Of a stretch of 64,000 nt of DNA, positions 14,543-22,526 are shown piece by piece. The position numbers and the translations under genes were made by a program. The notes beneath the pieces are model-generated. The model was not told where the DNA came from. It ran no database searches and saw only the letters and a program-made list of their open reading frames with translations. Every line of letters starts with the position of its first letter. Within the stretch, counting starts at the first letter, position 1. Source of the DNA: Mycobacterium lehmannii (lineage in GTDB: Bacteria; Actinomycetota; Actinomycetes; Mycobacteriales; Mycobacteriaceae); assembly GCF_002245535.1 (NCBI RefSeq), contig NZ_NKCN01000007.1:1-64000 (forward strand), written 5' to 3'.

Positions 14543-16018
14543 TTAGGCCGAAGCCTTCACCGAGGCGCGGTGTTTGGTGAACTCCAGCGCCTCGTCGTCG
14601 ACCTTGCCGCGACGAATCAGCCGCAGGTCGAGCAGGTAGTTCTGCTTGAGCCGCCACGGCGGGACATGTCCGGCCTTCGGCAGGTAGTCGAGCGCGCGCA
14701 GGACGTAACCGGGGGTGAAATCCATCAGCGGGCGTTCGTCGACGCTGTTGCCGGGATGCATCGGTTCGAAGCGATCGAATCCCTCGGCGTCCATGTAGTT
14801 GAGCACCCGGCAGAAGAACTCGGAGACCAGGTCTGCCTTGAGCGTCCATGATGCGTTCGTGTAACCGATGGTGAATGCCATGTTCGGCATGTGGGTCAGC
14901 ATCATGCCCTTGTAGGCCATGGTCTCGTTCAGCTCGATCGGCTCGCCGTTGCGCATGATCGCCGCGCCGCCGAACAGCTGCAGGTTCAAACCCGTTGCGG
15001 TGATGATGATGTCGGCCTCGAGCTCCTCGCCGGAGGCGAGCTTGATACCCGTCTTGGTGAACCGCTCGATGGTGTCGGTGACGACATCGGCCTTGCCGTG
15101 GCGGATCGTCCGGAACAGATCGCCGTTGGGCGCCAGGCACAGCCGCTCGTCCCACGGGTTGTAGCGGGGTCCGAAGTGCTTTTGCACGTCGTAGCCCTCG
15201 GGCAGCCGGCGCTGCGCCATGGTCATCAGCTGCTTACGCATGAAGTTCGGGAACCGACGACTGATCTGGTACTGCGCGGACTGGAACAGGATGCTCTTCC
15301 AACGGTTGAGCACATACGCGGGCTTCTCCGGAAGCGTCTTTTTCGTCCGAACCGCGAACGGATCCACGTCGGGCAGCGACCCGACATAGGTCGGTGAGCG
15401 CTGCAGCATCGTGACGTGCCCGGCACCCGAATTGGCCAACGCCGGGATCAGGGTGACCGCGGTCGCGCCGCTGCCGATCACGACGATCTTCTTGCCCTCA
15501 TAGTCGAGGTCCTCGGGCCAGTGCTGCGGATGGATGACGGTGCCCTCGAAGTCGTCACGGCCGACGAACTCCGGGGTGTAACCCTCGTCGTAGTTGTAGT
15601 AGCCGCTCGCGGCGAACAGGAACGACGCGGTGATCTCGGCTTCCTCTCCGTCGCGCTCGACGCGCACGGTCCAGTGGTTCTTCTCATCCGACCAGTTCGC
15701 GGACAGCACGCGATGCTGATAGCGGATGTGCTTGTCGATGCCGTACTCGGCCACTGTCTCCTTGAGGTAGGCCATGATCGACGGCCCGTCGGCGATCGCC
15801 TTCTCCGAGGTCCACGGCTTGAACCGGAAGCCGAGTGTGAACATGTCCGAGTCGGAGCGGATGCCCGGATACTTGAAGAGGTCCCAGGTACCGCCGAGAT
15901 TCTCCCGGCGCTCCAGGATGGCGTAGGTCTTGCCCGGGCAGCGGTCCTGCAGATGCCAGGCGGCGCTGATGCCGGAGATACCGGCGCCCACGATGACGAC
16001 GTCGAGGTGTTCGCTCAT
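14543..16018 (-). CDS. ethA: EthA Baeyer-Villiger monooxygenase
   Basis: This FAD/NADPH Baeyer-Villiger monooxygenase of 491 residues activates ethionamide in M. tuberculosis and oxidises ketones. The FAD dinucleotide fold is VVIVGAGISGISAAWHL, the NADP fold is VVIGSGATAVTL, and the FAD-side ATG motif appears in IIITATGLNLQLFGG. Long stretches match M. tuberculosis EthA (YNYDEGYTPEF, EGYDVQKHFGPRYNPWDERL). The ATG at 16018 gives the known MSEHLD-type start; an in-frame extension to 16036 runs into the operator. It is divergent from ethR and probably repressed by it. Confidence 0.94.
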   Translation of the reverse strand: MSEHLDVVIVGAGISGISAAWHLQDRCPGKTYAILERRENLGGTWDLFKYPGIRSDSDMFTLGFRFKPWTSEKAIADGPSIMAYLKETVAEYGIDKHIRYQHRVLSANWSDEKNHWTVRVERDGEEAEITASFLFAASGYYNYDEGYTPEFVGRDDFEGTVIHPQHWPEDLDYEGKKIVVIGSGATAVTLIPALANSGAGHVTMLQRSPTYVGSLPDVDPFAVRTKKTLPEKPAYVLNRWKSILFQSAQYQISRRFPNFMRKQLMTMAQRRLPEGYDVQKHFGPRYNPWDERLCLAPNGDLFRTIRHGKADVVTDTIERFTKTGIKLASGEELEADIIITATGLNLQLFGGAAIMRNGEPIELNETMAYKGMMLTHMPNMAFTIGYTNASWTLKADLVSEFFCRVLNYMDAEGFDRFEPMHPGNSVDERPLMDFTPGYVLRALDYLPKAGHVPPWRLKQNYLLDLRLIRRGKVDDEALEFTKHRASVKASA

Positions 16019-16025
16019 GGTACCG

Positions 16026-16080
16026 GAGCGTATCAACGGTATGTCGAGTTAGTCAACGGGGTGTCGATAATCTCGACACC
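16026..16080. promoter_or_regulatory. EthR operator in the ethA-ethR intergenic region
   Basis: The 79-bp divergent spacer contains GGTGTCGA (16060-16067) and TCGACACC (16073-16080), a perfect 8-bp inverted repeat with a 5-nt gap. Further TGTCGA and TCAACG elements lie at 16042-16058. This resembles the extended 55-bp EthR site of M. tuberculosis, which binds several dimers cooperatively. Confidence 0.8.
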
Positions 16081-16097
16081 GTGTAAAGTCAATCGAC

Positions 16098-16745
16098 GTG
16101 ACCACCGTCAGCCAGTCCCGCGGACCGCGGGGACGTCGCTCCGGCCGCCCCTCCGGCGACGACCGCGAACACGCGATTCTCTCGACACTCGAGACGCTGC
16201 TCGAGGACCGCTCGCTGGCTGACATCTCGGTGGATGACCTGGCCAAAGGCGCAGGCATCTCCCGCCCCACGTTCTACTTCTATTTCCCCTCGAAGGACGC
16301 GGTGCTTCGTGCGCTCGTCGAGCAGGTCATCGCCGAGGCCGACGGCAACGCCGACGACGCGATGGGCGGCATGGATCCCGCGGTGGATCCGGCCGGAGTC
16401 TGGAAGGCCATCAACGCGCTGTTCAGGACGTTCGGTGCGCACCGCGCCGTGACCCTTGCAGGCGCCGCCGCCCGGCCCACCAATCCCGACGTGCGCGCGC
16501 TCTGGTCGCGCTTCATGCAGAAGTGGATCGACCACACCACCGCGTCGATCGAGAGTGAACGCGCGCGGGGTGAGGCGCCTGAGACCATCCCGGCGCAGGA
16601 CCTCGCGACGTCGCTGAACCTCATGAACGAGCGCACGATGCTCGCGGCCTTCGCGTCCGAGCAGCCCGCGGTCAGCCCCGACCAGCTCGTCGACACCCTC
16701 GCCCACATCTGGGTCACCAGCATCTACGGCACCACTGGCCACTAG
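16098..16745 (+). CDS. ethR: EthR TetR-family repressor of ethA
   Basis: This 215-residue TetR repressor has its HTH in DISVDDLAKGAGISRPTFYFYF and a C-terminal ligand pocket domain close to M. tuberculosis EthR (for example WSRFMQKWIDHTTASIESER). It starts with GTG directly after the operator spacer and is divergent to ethA, the arrangement known for ethionamide activation control. No downstream operon partner is evident; dinB follows 20 bp later but has its own SOS box. Confidence 0.93.
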   Translation: MTTVSQSRGPRGRRSGRPSGDDREHAILSTLETLLEDRSLADISVDDLAKGAGISRPTFYFYFPSKDAVLRALVEQVIAEADGNADDAMGGMDPAVDPAGVWKAINALFRTFGAHRAVTLAGAAARPTNPDVRALWSRFMQKWIDHTTASIESERARGEAPETIPAQDLATSLNLMNERTMLAAFASEQPAVSPDQLVDTLAHIWVTSIYGTTGH

Positions 16746-16757
16746 TCGGACATCGAT

Positions 16758-16773
16758 GCGAACATATGTTCGT
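16758..16773 (+). promoter_or_regulatory. LexA (SOS) box overlapping the dinB start
   Basis: The core CGAAC-ATAT-GTTCG (16759-16772) is a perfect palindrome matching the mycobacterial SOS box TCGAACN4GTTCGA at all core positions. The predicted ATG (16766) lies inside it. LexA binding here would block initiation or the transcription start itself. Confidence 0.8.
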
Positions 16774-17986
16774 GTCGACTGGTTTCGGGGCAGCGGCGGC
16801 GAGCATCCTGCACGCTGACCTCGATTCGTTCTACGCCTCGGTCGAGCAGCGTGATGAGCCGTCGCTGCGCGGCCGGCCGGTCATCGTCGGGGCAGGTGTG
16901 GTGCTCGCCGCCAGCTACGAGGCCAAGGCATACGGCGTGCGAACCGCGATGGGCGGACGAGAAGCCCGCCGCCTCTGTCCGCACGCGATCGTCGTGCCTC
17001 CGCGCATGTCGGCGTATTCACAGGCCAGCCACGACGTCTTCGAGGTGTTCCACGACACCACACCGGTGGTCGAACCGCTGTCGGTCGACGAGGCGTTCCT
17101 CGATGTGTCGGGGCTGCGTCGGGTGTCGGGCAGCCCGGTCGAGATCGCCGCGCGGCTGCGGGACCGGGTCCGCGAAGAGGTCGGGCTGCCCATCACGGTC
17201 GGGATCGCGCGGACCAAGTTCCTGGCCAAGGTCGCCAGCCAGGAGGCCAAACCCGACGGGCTGCTGCTCGTCCCGCCCGATCGTGAACTGGCATTCCTGC
17301 ACCCGTTGCCGGTTCGGCGTTTGTGGGGTGTCGGCGCCAAGACCGCCGAGAAGTTGCACACCTACGGCATCGAGACCGTCGCCGACGTCGCCGAGCTCAG
17401 CGAGCCCACTCTCGGATCCCTGGTCGGGGCGGCGATGGGCAGCCGGTTGTTCGCGCTGTCGCGCAACATCGATCGCCGTCGGGTGGTCACCGGCGTGCGC
17501 CGGCACTCGGTCGGCGCGCAGCGCGCGTTGGGCCGGCGTGGCAACACGATGTCGGCGCAGGAGATCGACGCGGTCGTCGTGAACCTGATCGACCGCATCA
17601 CCCGGCGGATGCGCAAAGCCGGCCGGACCGGTCGCACCGTGGTCTTGCGACTGCGCTTCGACGACTTCGGCCGCGCCACCCGGTCTCACACGATGCCACG
17701 GGTGACCGCGTCGACCGAGGTGATCCTGCACGCCGCCCGAGGCCTCATCGCCGCGGCGGCGCCGCTGATCGCCGAGCGCGGTCTGACCCTCGTCGGGTTC
17801 GCCGTGTCCAATATCGATCGCGACGGTGCACAACAGCTCGAGCTGCCGTTCGAGGAGAGCCACGACACGACAGCGGTCGACGAAGCGGTCGACCAGGTGC
17901 GTCAGCGGTACGGCAATTCGGCGGTGACCCGCGGTGTACTGCTGGGCCGCGACACCGGTCTCGAAGTGCCCCAGCTACCCGACTGA
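16766..17986 (+). CDS. Y-family DNA polymerase IV (DinB)
   Basis: This translesion polymerase of 406 residues has the palm motifs ILHADLDSFYASVEQ (first metal Asp) and SVDEAFLDVSG (catalytic Asp-Glu). The fingers region is ASYEAKAYGVRTAMGGREA. An HhH stretch (LWGVGAKTAEKLHTYGIETVADVA) and the little-finger domain follow. A beta-clamp motif QQLELPF lies near the C-terminus. It is probably damage-inducible because an SOS box covers its start. Translation may begin at ATG 16766 or at the in-frame GTG 16772. Its 3' end overlaps a convergent gene by 12 bp. The position beside ethR suggests the M. smegmatis gene called dinB3, from memory. Confidence 0.92.
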   Translation: MFVSTGFGAAAASILHADLDSFYASVEQRDEPSLRGRPVIVGAGVVLAASYEAKAYGVRTAMGGREARRLCPHAIVVPPRMSAYSQASHDVFEVFHDTTPVVEPLSVDEAFLDVSGLRRVSGSPVEIAARLRDRVREEVGLPITVGIARTKFLAKVASQEAKPDGLLLVPPDRELAFLHPLPVRRLWGVGAKTAEKLHTYGIETVADVAELSEPTLGSLVGAAMGSRLFALSRNIDRRRVVTGVRRHSVGAQRALGRRGNTMSAQEIDAVVVNLIDRITRRMRKAGRTGRTVVLRLRFDDFGRATRSHTMPRVTASTEVILHAARGLIAAAAPLIAERGLTLVGFAVSNIDRDGAQQLELPFEESHDTTAVDEAVDQVRQRYGNSAVTRGVLLGRDTGLEVPQLPD

Positions 17987-18478
17987 CCCGGGCCTGCCCT
18001 TGCGCGGCTGGGCCTTCTTGGCCGTCGTCCTCTTCGCCGTCCTGCCGGGCTTCGGCGGGGGGTTGGCGGCTTCCGTTTTCGCCGACTTCATCGGCGGGAC
18101 AGCCTTTTTCGCCGGCGTCTTCTTGGCGGGAGTCTTGGTGGCGGCCTTCTTCGCGGCCGTCTTCTTTGCCGGAGCCTTCTTCACCGGCGCCTTGGTCGCC
18201 GCCTTCTTGGCGGGCACCTTGGTCACCTTCTTGGCAGGCACCTTCTTCGCGGGCACCTTCTTGGCCGGTGCCTTCTTGGCCGGTGCCTTCTTGGCCGGTG
18301 CCTTCTTGGGTGCAGCCGATGACGGTGGCGCCGACGGCGGTTGGATCTGCTCGGCCTGGTCCTCGGGCTCGCCGCTGACGCGTCGCACGAGGCGCCCGGC
18401 CGTCTCGCCCGCAGCGGTCGCGAGCTCTGCGGCACGCGCGCCGAGCGCCGCGGCCGTCTCACCGATAATTTTTCTCAC
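17975..18478 (-). CDS. Lysine-rich PAKK-repeat histone-like protein
   Basis: This 167-residue protein starts with an Ala-rich amphipathic helix (IIGETAAALGARAAELATAAG). About 20 tandem APAKK/VPAKK/TPAKK units then run over residues 57-130, and the tail is basic (RTAKRTTAKKAQPRKGRPG). There is no membrane segment or known folded domain. The tail is like that of HupB or histone H1, so DNA binding is likely but inferred. It is convergent with dinB and overlaps its stop by 12 bp. The repeats are purine-biased on the coding strand and may vary in number between strains. Confidence 0.75.
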   Translation of the reverse strand: MRKIIGETAAALGARAAELATAAGETAGRLVRRVSGEPEDQAEQIQPPSAPPSSAAPKKAPAKKAPAKKAPAKKVPAKKVPAKKVTKVPAKKAATKAPVKKAPAKKTAAKKAATKTPAKKTPAKKAVPPMKSAKTEAANPPPKPGRTAKRTTAKKAQPRKGRPGSVG

Positions 18479-18522
18479 AGTGACCCTGTACCCCGTTCGG
18501 GGCGGTTAACCGCGGGCGATTC

Positions 18523-19527
18523 TCATGATCCGGCCCACGTCAGCAATTCCTCGGCGGGCCAGGTGTTGACGATGCGGTCGACCGGCACCTCGGCATCGAG
18601 CGCACGTTGCGCGCCGTAACCGAGGAACTCCAGCTGCCCGGGTGCATGCGAATCGGTGTCGATCGAGAACAGGCAGCCGACCTCCAGCGCCAGCTTGAGC
18701 AGTCGGGTCGGCGGGTCACGTCGCTCGGGTCGAGAGTTGATCTCAACGGCCGTTCCATGGTCCCGACATGCCGTGAACACCTTCTCGGCGTCGAATTTCG
18801 ATTCCGGCCGCATCCCACGTCCTCCGGTGACCAGGCGGCCGGTGCAGTGGCCCAGCACATCGGTGTGTGGGTTGGTGACCGCCTTGAGCATCCGGCGCGT
18901 CATCGACGGGGCGTCCATCGCCAGCTTCGAATGCACGCTGGCCACCACGATGTCCAGCCGCTCGAGCAGTTCCTCCTCCTGGTCGAGAGAGCCGTCCTCG
19001 AGGATGTCGACCTCGATGCCAGTCAGAATCCGCAGCGGGGAGACCTTCTCGCGCAACTCGTCGATCACGTCGAGTTGTTGGCGCAGCCGCTCGGGCGACA
19101 GGCCGTTGGCGATCCGAAGGCGCGGCGAATGGTCGGTCAGCGCACAGTACTCGTGGCCCAGATCCCTTGCCGCCGACATCATTTCCTCGATGGGGGCCGA
19201 GCCGTCCGACCAGTTCGAATGCACGTGCAGATCGCCACGCAGCGCGGCGCGGACGTCACCGCCTCCGAGATCCTTTGCATTGGAGCGCAATTCGGTCAGC
19301 ACTTCGGGTTCGCGCCCGGCCCATGCCTGCGCGATGACCTTCGCGGTCTTGGGGCCGATGCCGGGCAGCGACTGCCAGCTGTTGGCGGTGCCGTGGCGGT
19401 CACGCTCGGCGTCGGAGAGGGCTTCGACGACGTCGGCGGCATTACGGTAGGCCATCACCCGGCGGGGGTCCTCGCGCGCACGGTCCTTGTAATAGGCGAT
19501 CTGCCGCAGGGCGATGACGGGGTCCAT
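18523..19527 (-). CDS. PHP-domain protein with N-terminal helix-hairpin-helix (Rv3856c-like)
   Basis: This 334-residue protein matches Rv3856c in place and size. The N-terminal third resembles the PolX-type HhH region (SLPGIGPKTAKVIAQA). The PHP metallophosphoesterase domain carries its metal ligands in LHVHSNWSDG, ALTDHSPRL, GIEVDILEDG, VASVHSKL, VLGHCTGR and SIDTDSHAPG. It is probably a trinuclear-metal phosphoesterase or nuclease in DNA repair; the substrate is unproven. The ATG at 19527 is chosen because the upstream in-frame extension to 19671 reads through the neighbouring lipoprotein gene. Confidence 0.88.
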   Translation of the reverse strand: MDPVIALRQIAYYKDRAREDPRRVMAYRNAADVVEALSDAERDRHGTANSWQSLPGIGPKTAKVIAQAWAGREPEVLTELRSNAKDLGGGDVRAALRGDLHVHSNWSDGSAPIEEMMSAARDLGHEYCALTDHSPRLRIANGLSPERLRQQLDVIDELREKVSPLRILTGIEVDILEDGSLDQEEELLERLDIVVASVHSKLAMDAPSMTRRMLKAVTNPHTDVLGHCTGRLVTGGRGMRPESKFDAEKVFTACRDHGTAVEINSRPERRDPPTRLLKLALEVGCLFSIDTDSHAPGQLEFLGYGAQRALDAEVPVDRIVNTWPAEELLTWAGS

Positions 19528-19546
19528 CACTCCAGTGTGCACAGGC

Positions 19547-20197
19547 CTAGTCGACGCGGTCGAGGATCGCTCGGGAGATTGCCGAGGCGATGCGCTCGGC
19601 ATCGGGTAAGGCCACCACAGATACGTCGACAATGATCGTCGACTTGACTGAGAAGACCGACACGAAGCCACTGTTGAGCAGGACCACTTCGTCCTGATTC
19701 GGCCGCGAAATCGTTCCGCCTAAGTGGGGAAGGTTCAGATCGACGCATTCTTCCATCGCCGCGACATGGCGGTCGAATGTTACCCGCGCGGCGGATTCGT
19801 CCGGGTAAACGACCACGTTCTGTACGACAGTGGCCATCACGGGCACGATCAGTGGAGCAGTTCCGTCCCCAGTCGCGCCGGACGTTCTCGGCCGGCGACC
19901 ACCGGACGGTAGATCGCCAGAATCCGCGATCGACTTGAACCGGGTCCAGTTCGCGCCGAAAACAATGCGCTGATCCGCCATGTCACGGCACGGACCCTCC
20001 GGCGTGTAGTCATCCCCGACCGGTTCGTCGGTATCTACCTCACGTGTGAACTCGTCGAATCCGCTGATCTCCCTTACATGTTCCAGGCTCAGCGGTAAAC
20101 GCTCCGTAATGTCCTCGCCATCCGGTTCGACGTGGCTTTGGCAAGCGAGACCGGACAGCATGACAAGGCATCCGAGGGCGAGCACTCTTGGAATCAA
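19547..20197 (-). CDS. Lipoprotein with PknH_C-like sensor domain
   Basis: This 216-residue exported lipoprotein has a short signal with lipobox LSGLAC, cysteine near residue 19. The rest resembles the extracellular sensor domain of PknH (conserved Cys in GPCRDMAD and MEECVDL, and the ATVVQNVVVYPDESAARVTF segment). Such stand-alone sensor-domain lipoproteins are common beside type VII secretion substrates. The start TTG overlaps the stop of the WXG-like gene (TTGA). Base composition is visibly lower in GC than neighbours. The first 26 bp of the gene lie within a 30-bp repeat also found at 21626. Confidence 0.78.
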   Translation of the reverse strand: MIPRVLALGCLVMLSGLACQSHVEPDGEDITERLPLSLEHVREISGFDEFTREVDTDEPVGDDYTPEGPCRDMADQRIVFGANWTRFKSIADSGDLPSGGRRPRTSGATGDGTAPLIVPVMATVVQNVVVYPDESAARVTFDRHVAAMEECVDLNLPHLGGTISRPNQDEVVLLNSGFVSVFSVKSTIIVDVSVVALPDAERIASAISRAILDRVD

Positions 20198-20201
20198 GCC
20201 G
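20172..20201. repeat. 30-bp direct repeat, copy A
   Basis: This copy spans the WXG-like gene stop and the lipoprotein start. It matches 21626-21655 at 29 of 30 positions, same orientation, with the single difference at position 8 (C versus G). Copy spacing is 1,454 bp. Confidence 0.9.
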
Positions 20202-21174
20202 GCACAGCCTTCCCGATAGTAGGTTTGGCGGAAATCAGACCACTCGGTACCGCCGTGCTCTGAGGAACCTGCGCCGAGTTGTCCACCGTCGGTGGGGGTG
20301 TAACAGTGGGCTCGGGAATGCCGAGCTGAACCGCGTCAGCGGCGAGTTGCTGCTGTTTCGCGTAGATGCGCTCGGCGTTGGCAGAAAGTTCGGCCCCGCG
20401 CGCGTTCCAGAGGCCGACTGCCACGCTGTTAGTCGGCGGCGGACGTGTTCGCAGGTGTGCTGCAACGGCGGCATTGTGGGCTGCGGCCTCCCGCTGCAAC
20501 TCGTTCCAGTCGACATACCATGCTGCGACCTCGTCCGCGGGAGGACTGTAGTCGTCGTCACTTGCGCCCGGCGGGCCTTCCTTTGTGTCGTTTGTGACGA
20601 GTCGTACCCCGTTGCTTTTCCTGTTCGGCAACGGGACACCGCCGTGCTCGTCGAAGACGAGGTTCTCAACTTGGCTGAGCCTCTGGGAAAGTCGGGCTGC
20701 GATGTGGTTATCGAGGCTGATGAGCTGTGCCGCATGGTAGCGGATATCTTGAGCGAACTCTTGTGCTTCGGCTTCACGGGCCGCCCGCTCAGCGACAGTG
20801 CCGCCGGTGCGGCGATCGGTGACCGAGTACTCATCTCCGACATCGAATCCGGCGTCTCTGGCTGCCGTTAGGGCGTCTCGGAAGCGGTTCTGGGCTAGCT
20901 GTACGTCAGCCGCGCCCTGGCGGGCGACCGTAACAGCTTCGCGGAGATCGGCGACTGGACCATTCGCGACTCGTATGCGGTCCCAATACGCGCGCTCGGC
21001 CGCGGCGTCGGAGCCTGCTCCATCCCAGCCGCCGTCCCGGGTTCGCTGCTCGACCTCGACGAAGGCGCGTTCCCACCGGTGGGCGAGATCATCCCAATAG
21101 TCCGCACCTTCGGTGAGGTGATGGCCGGTCCAGGCGAGCAGTTGAGAAACGGTCGGCGAGCCGGTCGACTCCAC
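20194..21174 (-). CDS. WXG100-superfamily-like ESX secretion substrate (EspA-like), 326 aa
   Basis: This is probably a type VII secreted protein. The N-terminal 200 residues are helical with a W-x-G-like turn (RTRDGGWDGAGSDAAAERAYW). The C-terminal 60 residues are Pro/Thr/Ser-rich and disordered (TPPPTVDNSAQVPQST). There is no signal peptide or membrane span. The GTG start directly abuts the stop of the EspC-like gene and the stop overlaps the lipoprotein start, so the three genes form one operon. Paired substrates of this kind are usually co-secreted. No toxin domain is recognised. Codons are lower in GC than the surrounding genes, suggesting recent transfer. Confidence 0.68.
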   Translation of the reverse strand: MESTGSPTVSQLLAWTGHHLTEGADYWDDLAHRWERAFVEVEQRTRDGGWDGAGSDAAAERAYWDRIRVANGPVADLREAVTVARQGAADVQLAQNRFRDALTAARDAGFDVGDEYSVTDRRTGGTVAERAAREAEAQEFAQDIRYHAAQLISLDNHIAARLSQRLSQVENLVFDEHGGVPLPNRKSNGVRLVTNDTKEGPPGASDDDYSPPADEVAAWYVDWNELQREAAAHNAAVAAHLRTRPPPTNSVAVGLWNARGAELSANAERIYAKQQQLAADAVQLGIPEPTVTPPPTVDNSAQVPQSTAVPSGLISAKPTIGKAVPA

Positions 21175-21462
21175 CTACGAGACCTCTTGATCTGCTGCGC
21201 GCACGGCATCCGCTGACCGCGTGTCGACATCGTGGTAATTGAGGCTGGCAGCGCTGACCTTAGCGGCGGTGGCTTGCATCCGGGCGGACATCGCGGTAGC
21301 TGCAACCCCTACAGCAGAATGCCCCGCGCTCATCGCCGCCGAGCTCACCTGAGTCGCGTGCCCTGGTGCCGGAGGAGTCCCGGCGCTCATTTCGGTAGCT
21401 AGAGCACCGCATCTGTCCGCCAACGCTTGAAGTTCGTCGTTGACTACCCGCAAGGGACTCAT
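21175..21462 (-). CDS. EspC-like type VII secretion target (DUF2580)
   Basis: This 95-residue protein fits the T7SS EspC family: a small two-helix protein with MSPLRVVNDELQALADRCGALA, a Gly/Ala/Ser-rich middle and a C-terminal helix ending with the secretion-like YHDVDTRSADAVRAADQ (YxxxD/E-type motif as Y-H-D-V-D). It is the first gene of the three-gene cassette. The ATG at 21462 has a weak ribosome-binding site; a TTTAAA element just upstream could be a -10. The partner is probably the 326-aa protein encoded immediately downstream. The secretion system it uses cannot be told from sequence. Confidence 0.78.
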   Translation of the reverse strand: MSPLRVVNDELQALADRCGALATEMSAGTPPAPGHATQVSSAAMSAGHSAVGVAATAMSARMQATAAKVSAASLNYHDVDTRSADAVRAADQEVS

Positions 21463-21479
21463 AACCCAAGTTTAAAGTC

Positions 21480-21656
21480 GCGCCCCGTCGCTACAGGACA
21501 CCACTATGTGGCGAACCCCAGTTGGCGTATACCTGCCGGCTGGCCAGCGAGGCCGGACTGCTCGTGCGGTCCTTATCGCGCGTTGGTGGCGACATCCTCA
21601 GTGCCGCCAGAAGGCATCGTGGGCGCCGAGGGGGAGCACTCTTGGAATCAAGCCGT
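21480..21656 (-). pseudogene. Remnant of a second lipoprotein gene 5' end
   Basis: On the minus strand this stretch begins with the same TTGATTCCAAGAGTGCTC start as the lipoprotein gene at 20197. After a short insertion it runs into a stop codon. About 90 bp further on a segment reading GTCCGG(C)CTCGCT(G)GCC resembles the lipobox-coding part of the intact gene. No open frame persists. It is best read as the decayed front end of a paralogous sensor lipoprotein. Confidence 0.5.
21626..21655. repeat. 30-bp direct repeat, copy B
   Basis: This is the second copy of the repeat at 20172-20201 (29 of 30 identical). It lies 16 bp from the end of the trkA-like gene, outside any intact gene. The two copies bracket the WXG-like and EspC-like genes. 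Confidence 0.9.
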
Positions 21657-21670
21657 GCGACCGCCGCACA

Positions 21671-22342
21671 TCAGGAGTCGTTGATCGCGCCGTGCACGAG
21701 CGCGGCGACTTCGCCGTGGGTGGAGCCGCCGGCCAGGAAGAGCATCTCGTCACCGGCTTCCAACACGTCGTCGGGCCGGGGCAAGACGATCCCGCTGGCG
21801 CGGATGATGACCGCCAGCGCGGTGTTCTCCAGCAACGGCAGGTCGCGCATCCGCTGACCGACCAGTGAATCACCCTCGGGCAGCGTCAGTTTCGCCAGGC
21901 TGACCTGCCCGTGCCGTAGCTGCATCAGCCGCACCACGTGGCCGATGTCGATGGCGCCCTCGATCGCCGCCACCAGCGCGCTCGGTGCAGAGACCGCGAC
22001 GTCGACGCCCCACGCCTCGGTGAACAACCACTCGTTGCGCAGGTCGTTGACCCGAGCCACCACGCGGGTGACGCCGAACTCCGTCTTGGCCAACAACGCG
22101 GCGGCCAGGTTCACTTTGTCGTCGCCGGTCGCCGCGATCACCACGTCACACATCTGCAGCCCGGACTCTTCGAGCGAGGACAACTCGCACGCGTCGGCGA
22201 GCAGCCATTCGGCGTCGGGGACCGTCCCCGGTTCGTAGTGCCGCACGTCGTGTTCGATCAACAACACCTTGTGGCCGTAGTCGATCAGTTCCTGCGCCAC
22301 CGATCGGCCGACTGCCCCGGCACCGGCGATGCCGACCCGCAT
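21671..22342 (-). CDS. TrkA-type K+ uptake regulator (RCK N and C domains)
   Basis: This 223-residue RCK protein gates Trk/Ktr-type potassium uptake in the cytoplasm. The NAD(H)-binding Rossmann motif is VGIAGAGAVGRSVAQELIDYGH, the acidic beta2 end is LLIEHD, and the TrkA_C domain occupies about residues 140-223. The ATG at 22342 is chosen because the glycine motif should begin the protein; an open extension to 22465 is not typical. It is divergent to the K+/H+ antiporter gene at 22527, forming a potassium homeostasis locus. No Trk membrane subunit is in the window. Confidence 0.9.
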   Translation of the reverse strand: MRVGIAGAGAVGRSVAQELIDYGHKVLLIEHDVRHYEPGTVPDAEWLLADACELSSLEESGLQMCDVVIAATGDDKVNLAAALLAKTEFGVTRVVARVNDLRNEWLFTEAWGVDVAVSAPSALVAAIEGAIDIGHVVRLMQLRHGQVSLAKLTLPEGDSLVGQRMRDLPLLENTALAVIIRASGIVLPRPDDVLEAGDEMLFLAGGSTHGEVAALVHGAINDS

Positions 22343-22526
22343 CATCGTCCGCTCCTCGACGCGCTGCGATGCGTCGAGTTGCCGCCAGCGGAGCCGTATC
22401 ACGCACTCATACTTACCCATCGCGGCGGATTTGGGCGCAGCTAACGGGTCAGACTGCTCGGTCACCGCCCGTGGTAGGTGTTTTACTGCCTCTCACACCG
22501 CCCACCCGGTCCCGAACGGGGATGAA

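Noticed and set aside
18090..18310. Short tandem repeats that could be a repeat array
   Set aside because: They are in-frame codons for PAKK units of the lysine-rich protein, not a non-coding array.
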